The translations under genes and the position numbers were made by a program. From contig CAYXVZ010000034.1 in NCBI GenBank assembly GCA_964468345.1, positions 1 to 64,000 on the forward strand: a DNA stretch of 64,000 bases. The letters are read 5' to 3'. Shown here one piece after another: positions 24,803 to 34,839 of the stretch; positions within the stretch are counted from its first letter, which is position 1; each line of letters begins with the position of its first letter. Origin of the DNA: DALYLB01 sp964468345 (GTDB lineage Bacteria; Acidobacteriota; Blastocatellia; RBC074). Under the pieces are notes generated by a model. That model saw only the letters and a list, made by a program, of their open reading frames with translations, had not been told where the DNA came from and ran no database searches.

Positions 24803-27800
24803 CTATTTCCACTCCCTCGTTATTTTTGCTTTCAGACTCGAAAACTGGTCCGGCCGCAATGCACCCAGGGAATAAGCTACTCGGTAACTATACGTCTCAG
24901 CTTGCGATAACGGTTTGAATTTGAGGTTAAGAATGCTCGAAAACTCTTTCATTTCCACTTCGGAAACCTCGACTTCCTCTTCGCGCCAGAAAAGACCGAA
25001 GGTCGTTTGCGCATCGATCGGCACCGCCAGCCAACCGGACGCGCCATCGAGCACACGGTTTTTCATGGCCGCAAACTCGAACCCTCCCGCGCCAGTAACA
25101 AAGCGGGAAACCTTCAACACTGGATCGCCTGCGATGATGGAACTCGCCGTCCAGAAAGCCTGTCGTCCATCGGCTGTTCCGGCATTCGGAGTAATTCGGT
25201 AATCGACTGTCACATACTGCTCGCCCGCCTGGAGAACAACGGCGCGTTCTATGCGTGCTCCCGCGGGGTAAATGTCCGGTGCGTCATAGCTCAATTTCAG
25301 CGTCACCTGTTTGCCCATTCCCTCTACGATCTGCGCCGCATACGGACGATCGAACGTCCCATAGGCGCCGCGTTTGCGTCGCGGGTTTCGGGTCGGATCC
25401 TGCGGATCGAGTTCGACAAATTTGTCACGCAAGCCTCCAACGCTGGTGAAAACATTTTTCCCGCTTCGCTTATCGATCAGCGCAAAGGCACGCCCGCCGG
25501 CATTGGGCGAAACGATCAAGCGCAGGAATTCATTCTCCAGCACGTAATCTTCGAAACCGTCGCGGTCGATGTCATACGCGAATGCAATAGCCTCTCCTTT
25601 GCGAAGAGCGACGAAGTTGACTTCGATGTTTTCGGTAAGCGTCCCATCACTGGCTGTTACTCGAAAGGGATGAAGCACGGACTTTGTGTTGGGCTCGAAT
25701 TTATAGGTGTATGTTGTCAGGATCTCTTCTTCCGGCTGCAATCGCATCGGCAGCGCGTTCACCAGCATGGATTGACGCGAAAGATTCAGTTCCTTCGACA
25801 TGTGATTCAAGAAACGCACATTGAACGTCGCCGTCGTCGCGTTGTCATCCATTGGATAAATCAGCGGAGGCCTGATCGCCTGTTTGGAGTCGGCCCGTAT
25901 CGGCCAGGTCACGGCCGGATAGATTCGCCAATCGAAACGCTTGTGAATTTCGGCCTGGACGGGCGAAGAAAAGTATGACTGGCCATCCGCAGTGAATACG
26001 GCGTGAAGCTTTTTCCAGTCGCCCGGAACCGCGCGAGCAGCAAGCGGCAATGAAAAGGTATGCGGTTTCGATTCCTGCGAACCGATCGTTGTTGAGATCT
26101 CCTGCGATGAAGTATTGAACCCGCCCTCGATCATCAGTTTGAGCCGGCCATTGATCGCCTTTGCCGCCGGGTTATAAACCTGCACCTGAATCGAATTGCT
26201 TTCTCCCGCGACCAGACGGATCGGATTCACAGTCACGTGGGGCAACCGAGTTTCGTATTCGATCACTACTTCCTGTTCGTTTTCGCGACGCTCCGTCACT
26301 TCATCCGGCTTTCGCATCGGCGCGGCGGGAAGCGGGACTTCCAGCGTTTTCGAATCCGGATTGTACCGTGCAGTCACGGTAACACCGTTTACATTGACTT
26401 TTCCCTGCGGCGCGTGTGGCAAATTCAAGGTAACGGCGGCAGGCTCCGGCGCATAAAGGCGAAGAATGATTCTGCCCCGGCTCATCTCGCGATGGATCAA
26501 TTCCGCGGTTGCGCACACACGCTCTTCGCGGCCCTCGACAATCGGCACCTCGAGCGGCAGGAACAATGCATCGCGGGGACGAATGCGGATCGGATCGAGG
26601 GTGTGAATGTTTTGCGAGGCGCTTTGCGCCGCATTGTGGGTGGGGTACATCAGAACCACCTCCATCGTTTTTTGCGAATCGAAATTCACCAGACTTGCAT
26701 ACTCTGCCTGTTTGCCCTTGGCAGGAATGGAAGAAACGAGTCTTGTAACCATCAGATTCGGTTCGATGGCGTCCGGATCGTTTTTCCCGGTGCGAACGCG
26801 AAATGACATCGTGTTGGTGACGCCCGCCGCCTGCAAGACCTTCGCGAACCCCGCGCCGTTCGACTTCACGGCAGCAATGACATCCTCCCGCTTCATTTTC
26901 GCGGGCTCGAGGGGAAGGTCTTTCCAGAAATTCGGCAAAAGGGATGGCGAGAGGGCTTTCAACTCATTTTCTTCCGGCAGGCTTGGTGTGACGATCAGTT
27001 TCCCGCCGGCTTTCACAAACGCAACAAGTTTTTGTCGCGCCGCCTCGGAAAGTTGAAGCTTCTTCCCAGCCGGTTTTCCTGCGCGATCTCCTTGCCGGTT
27101 GGCGGGCTCATTGGCGGCTGAGATTTCTTCGCGGCCGGTCGCTGCCGTCGTTTCATCGAATATGGGCAACAGCAGCGCCTTATGCCGTTTCAACATTTCG
27201 AGCGGCTGAAATTCGAGATCGATGTATTCGACAGACACCTGATTCAACTGGCAGTACTGCTGAACCTGCATCTGCGCGCGCGAAATGCGCAGGATATCCT
27301 CTCGCGTCAGGCTCGCCTGGTCATAAGAACTGATCGGATAGATCAGCCCCAGGTCTGCGACCTTGTGAACACTCGCCAGTTCCCTGCCCAATCCTTCGAT
27401 CAAACGACCGTTGCGATGAATGGCCGAAGCGCGCGCGCGCTCCTGGCCATCGAGCGTGAGCGCAGACTCCCAGGTGTAATGATGATTGGCCCATGGAACT
27501 TCATAGCCTGCCGGATAAAGCGTGTCCTGCACTGGAAAGTAATTCAGCCCGCGCGCACCGTGGCCAAGCAGCAGTCGCGAGGAAAGCAAGGTATTCGTGG
27601 GGTCGGCCGTCTTCGCATAGGCGTCTTCGCCGGTGCCGTACCAGCCCGCCTGATACTCGATGATCATTGGCGGAAAATCTGCCTGCGTCTTGAGCGTTTC
27701 GGTATAAAACTGCACCGTCGCCGAGTCTTCCCATCGCAGCGCCGGATCGGCGCCGAAATTGAAATACCACTGTCCCATCGCGCCGATGCGATGCGGCGTG

Positions 27801-28663
27801 CCCGCGGCCGAGACGCGCATATCGGTGGGATTGATATACAGCGGCACGGTCGCGCCGGCTTCGCGCAGGTAACCGCCCAGCGTATTCATATACCGCCAGA
27901 AAATCGGCCCGTTGTAATTGGTTCGGTTGATCGCCTGATCGTCGTCGAGTTGAATCGCAATGAGATTGCCGCCGGCCGTCGACTGCCGGGCGGCCAGGAC
28001 TTCGCGCATGACATCCGCAAACCACTTGCGCGTGTATTTCAAATGCGTCTCGTTCGCGAGCCACTGCCGGCTGGCCTCTTCGCTGTTCGACGCGCCAACG
28101 CCCGCAAGCGGTGGGTAATGGCCATCGAGCCGCGCAGCGGCATTCATCTGAAATTCAGGGCGCGAAAGCAGCCAGTCCGGATACCCGCCGTTTCGCCATT
28201 CATTCAAAATCACCGGCCCCGGACGCGCGATCACGGCGAAGCCCATCTGCTCGGTCATTTCGAGCAGTCGTTTCACATCGCGCCGCGGATTGCTTCGTCC
28301 CTCGAAATCCAGCTTCCCCTCTTCGGGCTCGTGCCAGTTCCAGGCGAGATACAGATCGATCGTATTGATCCCCATCGATTTCAATTTGACGAGCGAAGGG
28401 CCCCATTCCTCGCGCGGAATCCGGTTATAAAAAAACGCCGCCGAATGCGCAAAAAAGGGCTGCCCCTGCAGTTGGAATCGCGGATACCCGTCACCGATTT
28501 GAATCGGCGACCGCTCACTCTGTGCCCGGCCGGACCGAGCGATGAAAGAAGACCAGCCGCAAAGAAACAAAGACACAAAGAGAAGCAGAACAAACCTGTT
28601 CCTTCGCCCCATTTGAAAAATCGAATAAAAAAAACGATAGAGAATAATCGGCGTGTTACGCAT
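24803..28663 (-). CDS. GH35-like glycoside hydrolase (beta-galactosidase family), secreted
   Basis: About 1286 residues. After a hydrophobic export segment (about 22-40) lies a TIM barrel (about 60-430) resembling GH35: FFAHSAAFFYNRIPREEW, YLAWNWHEPEEG, ARPGPVILNEWRNGGYPDWL and MIIEYQAGWYGTG. The last contains the expected nucleophile, Glu336 (counting from 28663). At the acid/base position the usual Glu-Asn-Glu reads Asp240-Asp241-Asp242, which is unusual. The rest is a chain of beta-sandwich-like domains. The frame extends upstream to 28759, but that part translates through an inverted repeat; ATGs at 28663 or 28612 are likelier, the latter giving a compact signal peptide. It lies between a Tat-exported oxidoreductase gene and a TonB receptor gene. 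Confidence 0.8.
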   Translation of the reverse strand: MRNTPIILYRFFYSIFQMGRRNRFVLLLFVSLFLCGWSSFIARSGRAQSERSPIQIGDGYPRFQLQGQPFFAHSAAFFYNRIPREEWGPSLVKLKSMGINTIDLYLAWNWHEPEEGKLDFEGRSNPRRDVKRLLEMTEQMGFAVIARPGPVILNEWRNGGYPDWLLSRPEFQMNAAARLDGHYPPLAGVGASNSEEASRQWLANETHLKYTRKWFADVMREVLAARQSTAGGNLIAIQLDDDQAINRTNYNGPIFWRYMNTLGGYLREAGATVPLYINPTDMRVSAAGTPHRIGAMGQWYFNFGADPALRWEDSATVQFYTETLKTQADFPPMIIEYQAGWYGTGEDAYAKTADPTNTLLSSRLLLGHGARGLNYFPVQDTLYPAGYEVPWANHHYTWESALTLDGQERARASAIHRNGRLIEGLGRELASVHKVADLGLIYPISSYDQASLTREDILRISRAQMQVQQYCQLNQVSVEYIDLEFQPLEMLKRHKALLLPIFDETTAATGREEISAANEPANRQGDRAGKPAGKKLQLSEAARQKLVAFVKAGGKLIVTPSLPEENELKALSPSLLPNFWKDLPLEPAKMKREDVIAAVKSNGAGFAKVLQAAGVTNTMSFRVRTGKNDPDAIEPNLMVTRLVSSIPAKGKQAEYASLVNFDSQKTMEVVLMYPTHNAAQSASQNIHTLDPIRIRPRDALFLPLEVPIVEGREERVCATAELIHREMSRGRIILRLYAPEPAAVTLNLPHAPQGKVNVNGVTVTARYNPDSKTLEVPLPAAPMRKPDEVTERRENEQEVVIEYETRLPHVTVNPIRLVAGESNSIQVQVYNPAAKAINGRLKLMIEGGFNTSSQEISTTIGSQESKPHTFSLPLAARAVPGDWKKLHAVFTADGQSYFSSPVQAEIHKRFDWRIYPAVTWPIRADSKQAIRPPLIYPMDDNATTATFNVRFLNHMSKELNLSRQSMLVNALPMRLQPEEEILTTYTYKFEPNTKSVLHPFRVTASDGTLTENIEVNFVALRKGEAIAFAYDIDRDGFEDYVLENEFLRLIVSPNAGGRAFALIDKRSGKNVFTSVGGLRDKFVELDPQDPTRNPRRKRGAYGTFDRPYAAQIVEGMGKQVTLKLSYDAPDIYPAGARIERAVVLQAGEQYVTVDYRITPNAGTADGRQAFWTASSIIAGDPVLKVSRFVTGAGGFEFAAMKNRVLDGASGWLAVPIDAQTTFGLFWREEEVEVSEVEMKEFSSILNLKFKPLSQAETYSYRVAYSLGALRPDQFSSLKAKITREWK

Positions 28664-28711
28664 AGGAGGTGCGGCAATAAAGGCGGGGAAAATTGATGGC
28701 AAAAGGCCGAT

Positions 28712-28809
28712 TTTTCCCACGAAGTCACACGAAGGGGCACGAAGCGGGAAGAATATCAAATATCTTTTCTTCTTTCCTTCGTGTCCCTTCGTGTGACTTC
28801 GTGGGAAAA
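28712..28809. repeat. Intergenic inverted repeat, CACGAAG word family
   Basis: Arms at about 28712-28744 and 28777-28809 pair over 33 bases with one G-T type mismatch; each has three CACGAAG-like words. The loop is about 32 bases and the outer end runs into T/A tracts. It follows the oxidoreductase gene and precedes the GH35-like gene on the same strand, so it may terminate or attenuate transcription between them. Confidence 0.9.
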
Positions 28810-28829
28810 TCTTACTGCACTAAAAACTC

Positions 28830-30143
28830 TTACACCTTTTCGGGGACGACGAACGGAGCGCGGTATTTGCGCCGCAGCATCGCATTGGCTTCGACGTCCT
28901 TTACGATCTGCTGCTTGGCCGGGTCGAAATCCAGCGAGCGGCCCGTGCGATAGGAGATATTCGCCAAATGCATCAAGGCGCAGGACAGATGCCCCTCTTC
29001 GATGTCGGCGTTCAGATCTTCGCGTTTGCGGCTGCGCACGGCCTTGATGAAATTCTCCCAGTTACTGCCGCCCTCTTTGCGCGAAGGCCCGGGTTCCTGC
29101 TTGCGGCCCAGAAAGGTCTTGTAAGAGTTATAGCCCGAAATCGCCATATAGCCCTCGGAGCCATAAAAAATATTGCCGATTGTGTTCGAATCGCCTCCCT
29201 CGCCGATGCCGGCTTCATGGTTTGAAATCCAGTGGCGGACTTCGAACACGATGATTTTCTTTTTGCCGTTTACATTGAATTCGAGATTCGCGACCTGCGT
29301 ATTCGGCGTTACCTGGTCGTCATCGAACATGAAATGCCCGCCCATCGAGAAGACCTTGTTCGGCAGTGTAACGCCGAGGCCCCAGCGACAGATGTCCATT
29401 TCGTGAATGCCCTGGTTGCCGATATCGCCATTGCCGTAATCCCAGTTCCAATGCCAGTTGTAATGAAAGCGATTCGGATTGAACGGCCGCTTGGGCGCCG
29501 GGCCGGTCCACAGATCGTAATCGACGCCGGACGGAACTTCGGCATCCTGTTTCTTGCCGATCGTGTCGCGCCACTTGAAACAAAGACCGCGCGACATATA
29601 AACCTCGCCGATCACGCCCTCTTTCAATTTCTGCATCGCTTCGCGCAACGCCACTGTGGAGCGGCTGTTGGTGCCATGTTGCACGATGCGGTTGTATTTG
29701 CGGGCCGCGGCGACCAACTGCTGGCCTTCCCAGTACGTATGCGAGCAGGGTTTTTCTAGATAGACATCCTTGCCGGCCTGGCAGGCCCAGATGCCCTGCA
29801 GGCTGTGCCAATGATTCGGCGTCGCAATCGAAACGGCATCGATTGTTTTGTCTTCAAGCAGTTTTCGAAAATCGACATATTCCTTCGGCTTTTTGCCGGT
29901 GAGTTTTTCCACGGTTTGACAGCCCTTGGACATCACGGAAGCGTCGACATCGCACAAGGCCGCGATCTCGACGTTCTGCATCCGGGCATATTCGCGAATA
30001 TGCGCGCCGCCCTGTCCGTTGAACCCGACAACGGCGACTCGAATCGTGTCATTTGCGCTGGCCGTTGAGTGGCTCAATTTGTGATGAATCGTGCCCGCGG
30101 CAACCGCACCCGCAGATTTTTTGACGAAGTTTCGGCGGTTCAT
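28830..30143 (-). CDS. Tat-exported Gfo/Idh/MocA-family oxidoreductase
   Basis: The 437-residue protein has a twin-arginine signal (MNRRNFVKKSAGAVAAGT) and then a Rossmann domain for NAD(P) (about 34-155; IRVAVVGFNGQGGAHI) with the EKPCSHT motif that carries the family's catalytic Lys region. The C-terminal substrate domain has WDYGNGDIGNQGIHEMDICRW, quoted in outline, including the conserved His. Family members oxidise or reduce sugars, inositols or, with bound cofactor, cleave glycosides. Periplasmic Tat-exported versions are common next to glycan-degradation genes. It is upstream of the GH35-like hydrolase and TonB receptor genes on the same strand, supporting a carbohydrate role; the substrate is unknown. 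Confidence 0.9.
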   Translation of the reverse strand: MNRRNFVKKSAGAVAAGTIHHKLSHSTASANDTIRVAVVGFNGQGGAHIREYARMQNVEIAALCDVDASVMSKGCQTVEKLTGKKPKEYVDFRKLLEDKTIDAVSIATPNHWHSLQGIWACQAGKDVYLEKPCSHTYWEGQQLVAAARKYNRIVQHGTNSRSTVALREAMQKLKEGVIGEVYMSRGLCFKWRDTIGKKQDAEVPSGVDYDLWTGPAPKRPFNPNRFHYNWHWNWDYGNGDIGNQGIHEMDICRWGLGVTLPNKVFSMGGHFMFDDDQVTPNTQVANLEFNVNGKKKIIVFEVRHWISNHEAGIGEGGDSNTIGNIFYGSEGYMAISGYNSYKTFLGRKQEPGPSRKEGGSNWENFIKAVRSRKREDLNADIEEGHLSCALMHLANISYRTGRSLDFDPAKQQIVKDVEANAMLRRKYRAPFVVPEKV

Positions 30144-30468
30144 CTTTTTTCTCCTCTTTTTCGATTAATGGTGCAATGAGAGAACTCCGGGAAGTCTACG
30201 CCAAGCCACGCGAAAGTGCTATACTGCAGGCATCTTTACCGCTTTGGATGGGCTCTCGAAATCTCGAATTTCAAAGCGAACGAATTGACGCCTGGCTACC
30301 GATGCCGCGCGATCTAGCAGCCAGCAAGCCCTTAGATTTGAACTCAAAGTACTGAAACTGACTTCTCGAATATAATTTCCATGCCGTTTCGGGCATTGGT
30401 AGTCTGCGACAAACGCGTCGCTTCGTTTTGCAGGATTCGCACACCCTCGAACGGAAGGGAGACAAGAT
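30144..30468. other. Divergent intergenic region
   Basis: About 325 bases separate the oxidoreductase gene and the TPR protein gene. Promoters of both should be here. I see no repeat, RNA gene or strong hairpin. Confidence 0.4.
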
Positions 30469-31527
30469 ATGAGATTCCTAGTGCTGCTTCTATCGGCGTC
30501 GATCAGTCTGATCAGCCTCGAGCCCTCTCGAGTTATGGCCTTTGTTCCCCGAACAGTGACAACGCATCCGCAATTTCCGGCGCAGAGCAACAACTTGAAT
30601 TCCATTCATGGCGTAGTAACCGATGAAAAGGGCCAACCGCTAGATCACATTCGCGTCGAGTTGCTGAATGAAGTAGAAATGTCAATTACCCAGGCCTACA
30701 CCACGGCGGCTGGCCGATTTTTCTTCCGGAACCTTTCGCAGGGGACCTTTATCGTTCGGGCACATTCGAATGCCCAGTTCGACACAAGCTCGGTGCGAGT
30801 CGTGCTATACGCGCTTCGTAATAACGGCGGATCGCATCAGGAGCAGGTCGACATCTTGATGAGGCCTCGCCCGGAGGCGCGCCGCACGAATATTCCGGCC
30901 AACATGGCGCCAGCCTTCGTCCAGGAAGTTCCCGAAAAAGCGCGCAAAGCATATGAGCGGGCGGTGAAGCTATTCGACACCGACAAGCGATTCGAAGAGG
31001 GAATAAAGACGATCAAAGAGGCACTCACGATCTTTCCGGAATACTTTCTCGCCCTCGAAAAATGCGGCGTCGAACTCGTCAAACACGAACAGTATGCCCC
31101 GGCCCGAACCTATCTGACCCGCGCGGTGGAGATCAACGCAAGCGGTGCGGACAGCCTGTATGTGCTGGGAGTCGCTAATTACCATCTTCATCTTTGGACC
31201 GAAGCAACCGAGGCTCTCAAACGCTCTCTGACAATTGCGCCGGATTCGCCCAACAATGCATTCGCGCATTTTTATTTCGGGCTGGCGCTGCTCAAAACCG
31301 GCAAGGACGACGAAGCCGAACCCCATTTGAAAAAAGCCTATGAAACCGGCGGCCCAAATATTCCGTCCGATGTTCATATGCATCTCGCGCAGTATTACAG
31401 CAATAAGAAACGATACAAGGAATCAGCCGATGAGCTGGAAATGTTCCTGAAACTGACGCCGGACGCGCGCGATGCGGAATCCATACGAAATCTGATTAGA
31501 CAACTTCGCCAAAAAGCAAAAATCTGA
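30469..31527 (+). CDS. Secreted protein with carboxypeptidase-regulatory-like domain and TPR repeats
   Basis: The 352-residue protein has a signal peptide (about 1-24), a CarboxypepD_reg-like beta-sandwich (about 43-115; IHGVVTDEKGQPLDHIRVEL and AAGRFFFRNLSQGTFIVRAH), and a C-terminal array of about five TPR units (150-350; ALEKCGVELVKHEQYAPART, LYVLGVANYHLHLWTEATEA, AHFYFGLALLKTGKDDEAEP). TPRs mediate protein-protein contacts, so it is likely a periplasmic scaffold. AGGGAG lies eight bases before the ATG. It is 22 bases upstream of a VWA protein gene and probably co-transcribed; the two may interact. Confidence 0.86.
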   Translation: MRFLVLLLSASISLISLEPSRVMAFVPRTVTTHPQFPAQSNNLNSIHGVVTDEKGQPLDHIRVELLNEVEMSITQAYTTAAGRFFFRNLSQGTFIVRAHSNAQFDTSSVRVVLYALRNNGGSHQEQVDILMRPRPEARRTNIPANMAPAFVQEVPEKARKAYERAVKLFDTDKRFEEGIKTIKEALTIFPEYFLALEKCGVELVKHEQYAPARTYLTRAVEINASGADSLYVLGVANYHLHLWTEATEALKRSLTIAPDSPNNAFAHFYFGLALLKTGKDDEAEPHLKKAYETGGPNIPSDVHMHLAQYYSNKKRYKESADELEMFLKLTPDARDAESIRNLIRQLRQKAKI

Positions 31528-31549
31528 GTTCTCAAAAAGGAACCGAGAA

Positions 31550-34500
31550 ATGGCTGTCATGTATCCGCGTCACATCGTCTTTTTGTTTTCCCTTGTCCTG
31601 CTGTTTTCTTCGTTCGTCACCGGACAGCAACCGGTGAAAATCAGAACGGACGAAGTGCTGTTGGATGTCGTGGTTACCGACAGGAAGGGCCGTCCGGTTC
31701 GCGATCTCAGGCCCGATGAATTGGAAATCTATGAAGATGGCGTCAAACAAAATGCCGTCAAATTTGCGCAGGTCGGCGCAGCCGCCAATCCAGAAAAAAA
31801 GACGGGGGGCGCCGGAAGCGAGCCTTCGCTGGAGCGGCAGCAGCTCAATCTGGTGACGATTCTCTTCGATCATCTGGCCTCGAACCGCATCCAGCCGGTT
31901 CGCGACGCGGCCTTCAACTTCATCGACAATTCAATTACAGGCGAGATGCTCGTCCGCGTAATGGTGGTAGGGCAAAAGTTGTACGTCATCGAGCAGTTCA
32001 CGAATGACCGGGCGAAGCTGCGCAAAGCGGTAGAGCGGGCGACCTCGACCGTCGAAAAATCTTTCGCCGAGCGGTCGGCCCGCGTTGCAGAGGAGTTGAC
32101 CGCCCTGGTCGGGAACACGGCGCCGGCTGCCGGTGGACTCCAGGCCGGCGAGTCCGTCGTCAATCCGGAAGCACTGCTGGCACGTATAACGCTGGAATCC
32201 CTGGCTGGGTCAGAGAAACTTTCGCGCGAAGGCAAAAGCAACCTGCGCGCCTTCTCGCTGTTGCCCTTCGCCCGCGCGCACCGGCAGGCGCCGGGCCGTA
32301 AACTGGCATTGTATTTCTCGGATGGACTTTATCTGCCCGCCAGCATGGGCGAGGTGATCCGGGCCGCCGTCAGCGAAGCCAACCGTGCCAATCTAAGCTT
32401 TTATGCCATCAATATTCGGAATCTGCTGGCCGGCGCCGGCAATCAGAACAGCCGCCTCGAAACGGCCACGGTGATCAATCAATCGCGCCGGCCGGAAACA
32501 TCGGGCTTCAACAGTGCGGTCGGCGATTCCTTCAGCACCAGCGATCGAGTTGCGGGACGCGGCCAGATCACAACGAATTTCAACATGTTCGAGGTCCTCG
32601 ACCGGAACAAGGAATTGAACAAGGAAGGCCCGCTGGCCGATCTGACCGAAGGCACCGGCGGTTTTCTGCTTACGGTCAGCAACGACCTGAACGGCTCGCT
32701 CAAACGCATCGGCGCGGAGCTCGGCAATTATTATTCCGTCTCCTATCTCCCGTCGCGGCAGGAATACGACGGCAAATTCCGCGCGATCACGGTCAAGGTT
32801 TTGCGGCCGGGGCTCAAAGCGCAATCGCGCAGCGGTTATTTTGCCCTTCCCTCGACCAGCAGCAGCCGCCCGGTTCTGGGCTATGAGACGCCGCTGCTCG
32901 CGGCGCTCAACGGCGCCGTCGTGCCGCATGATTTTTCCTTTGCCGCGTCGACACTCCATTTCGAGGCGCGCGCGAATGAAGTCAATCATGTCGTCCTGCT
33001 CGATCTGCCCCTGGCCGAATTCATCCACGAAGAAGATCCCGGCAAAAAAGCCTATCCGGTCGAGTTTTCGGTGATGGGAATCATCAAGGACGAAAAAGGC
33101 GAGATCGTGCAGCGGTTCAGCGAGCCGCATCAGATGGAGATTCCCGCCGCCATGATCGAACAGGCGCGAGTATCGGGATTTTCGCTCATGCAAAAGTTCT
33201 GGCTTTCTCCCGGGCGCTATACGCTTGAAGCCGTTGCTCATGATCAGCGGGCGGGCAAACTCAGCGCCCAGCGAAAACCGTTTACGGTCCAGACGCCGCG
33301 CGCCGGGCTGCAAACAGGCAGCCTTTTTCTCGTCAAGGAAGTGCAGCACATCAACGCTGAAGCCCGCGACGCGGAAAATCCGCTGATCGCCCAGGACCGA
33401 AAAATCATTCCCGATCCCCAGGAACAGATTGCCGCCGACAGGCGCGGCGATCTGTCGTTTCATCTTCCGATCTTTCCAGGCGCAAACGCAGTCCCGCCCA
33501 CCCTGAAACTGGAATTGATCTGCGAGGGAAAAGTGATTGCGGCGACCTCGCCGAAACTCCCGCCCGCAGACGGTCACGGACGCATCAGTTTCACCGCGGG
33601 CGTTTCCACCGCGAATTTCTCGCCGGGCCATTATCGCTTTCACGCCGTCGTCACACAGGCCGGCGAGACGGCAGAAGAAAACGCCGATTTCACAATCACC
33701 GGAACCGTGAAAAAAACCGACGCCGCGCCCGAGGAAAAGACGATCGCCAGTTCTCTCTCGGAATCCGACAGAGGCGGCGAACTCGCCCTGCTCGCGCTCA
33801 AATCCGTCACGCCGGTCGAACTCTCGGCCCGTGATTTATTGAACGAGGTTCGGGAAGCCGGTGGACAAATGTACGCGCGGCTGGGCGAATACACCTACTC
33901 GCTGCGAAAAGTCCGCCGCGTCCTAACGGCAAAAGGCAAGATCAAAAGCGAGGAGTATCAGGATTTCGAAGCGTATCCGGTGAAAGGAAAACACGCGCTG
34001 GTTCAGTTCGCTGAAAACGGATTGCGCCTGGCAAGCACGCGGATCGATGTCAATCGCAGGTCGGCGACCGAACTGCTGATCAAAAGCGACGAGGAGATGC
34101 GCCGGATGAACGGCGGCGATCAGGAAGATCTGAACCGGAAAATCGGTTACTGGGGCGCGAGCATGGAGGGCATCGCCGAACGACGTGGCCAGCCCCGCCG
34201 CAATGTTTTCGTGACGATCGATCCGGAGGCCGTTTTTCAGTCTAGCGAATTGACGGCGCCGAGACTGGTGCTGCTCGAAGGACGCGAGACGATCGTCCTC
34301 GACTTTCGGCCCCGTGCGGGCATAGAGCTCGCCCAGGATAAGAACTGGATCAGCCGCCTCTCAGGAACGATCTGGATCGATCGCGCAGATAAATCGCTGG
34401 TCCGCATTGAAGGAAAACAGGCCGCTTCCCGCGAGGACGCCGCCACGGATCCGGGACCGCTGAATTTCGTGTACCAACAACATCGGCTGGCCGCGGGCGT

Positions 34501-34663
34501 CTGGGGGCCCAGCCTGATCCGGATCAATTCCGGCGGAGACGACAGCCTGTTTCAGGGCTTGAACTGGGACGCCTGGTTCGAGTTCAGCAATTACAAACGC
34601 TTCGATTCGCACGAATCGGATGTGAAGATTGTTTCGCCGAAGGAAAGCTCGCCGCGAAATTAA
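31550..34663 (+). CDS. Large secreted VWA protein with C-terminal LolA-like domain
   Basis: The 1037-residue protein has a signal peptide (about 8-26) and an acidobacterial VWFA-related domain (about 30-430): VLLDVVVTDRKGRPVRDLRP, ELEIYEDGVKQ, a degenerate metal site (LFDHLAS instead of DxSxS), RKLALYFSDGLYLPAS and YYSVSYLPSRQEYDGKFR. A middle region of beta-sandwiches (about 460-700) follows. The last 270 residues look like a LolA/LppX-type fold: YTYSLRKVRRVLTAKGKI, RLSGTIWIDRADKSLVRIEG and WGPSLIRI, patterns seen in proteins that carry lipid in the periplasm. That fold call is by motif style only. It is preceded by AAGGAACCGAGAA, is coupled to the TPR gene, and converges on a second large VWA gene. 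Confidence 0.83.
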   Translation: MAVMYPRHIVFLFSLVLLFSSFVTGQQPVKIRTDEVLLDVVVTDRKGRPVRDLRPDELEIYEDGVKQNAVKFAQVGAAANPEKKTGGAGSEPSLERQQLNLVTILFDHLASNRIQPVRDAAFNFIDNSITGEMLVRVMVVGQKLYVIEQFTNDRAKLRKAVERATSTVEKSFAERSARVAEELTALVGNTAPAAGGLQAGESVVNPEALLARITLESLAGSEKLSREGKSNLRAFSLLPFARAHRQAPGRKLALYFSDGLYLPASMGEVIRAAVSEANRANLSFYAINIRNLLAGAGNQNSRLETATVINQSRRPETSGFNSAVGDSFSTSDRVAGRGQITTNFNMFEVLDRNKELNKEGPLADLTEGTGGFLLTVSNDLNGSLKRIGAELGNYYSVSYLPSRQEYDGKFRAITVKVLRPGLKAQSRSGYFALPSTSSSRPVLGYETPLLAALNGAVVPHDFSFAASTLHFEARANEVNHVVLLDLPLAEFIHEEDPGKKAYPVEFSVMGIIKDEKGEIVQRFSEPHQMEIPAAMIEQARVSGFSLMQKFWLSPGRYTLEAVAHDQRAGKLSAQRKPFTVQTPRAGLQTGSLFLVKEVQHINAEARDAENPLIAQDRKIIPDPQEQIAADRRGDLSFHLPIFPGANAVPPTLKLELICEGKVIAATSPKLPPADGHGRISFTAGVSTANFSPGHYRFHAVVTQAGETAEENADFTITGTVKKTDAAPEEKTIASSLSESDRGGELALLALKSVTPVELSARDLLNEVREAGGQMYARLGEYTYSLRKVRRVLTAKGKIKSEEYQDFEAYPVKGKHALVQFAENGLRLASTRIDVNRRSATELLIKSDEEMRRMNGGDQEDLNRKIGYWGASMEGIAERRGQPRRNVFVTIDPEAVFQSSELTAPRLVLLEGRETIVLDFRPRAGIELAQDKNWISRLSGTIWIDRADKSLVRIEGKQAASREDAATDPGPLNFVYQQHRLAAGVWGPSLIRINSGGDDSLFQGLNWDAWFEFSNYKRFDSHESDVKIVSPKESSPRN

Positions 34664-34839
34664 AGGGTATGCCGAACAGAGAATTCCTTCTCGGTCGGGC
34701 CCGCCGATGAGAGTGTACGAAGCGAATTCCATCGATCTCGGTCGGAACGATGCCCTCGATTTTCCGGTCGTTTCTTTTCCTGTCCGCTGTCTGAAAAACC
34801 CATCCACACGGATGCGCGATGTATGGATTTCCGCCCGCG

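Noticed and set aside
27182..28696. 504-codon open frame opposite the GH35-like gene
   Set aside because: The opposite strand encodes a protein with clear catalytic motifs; this frame has an Arg- and His-rich composition typical of antisense frames.
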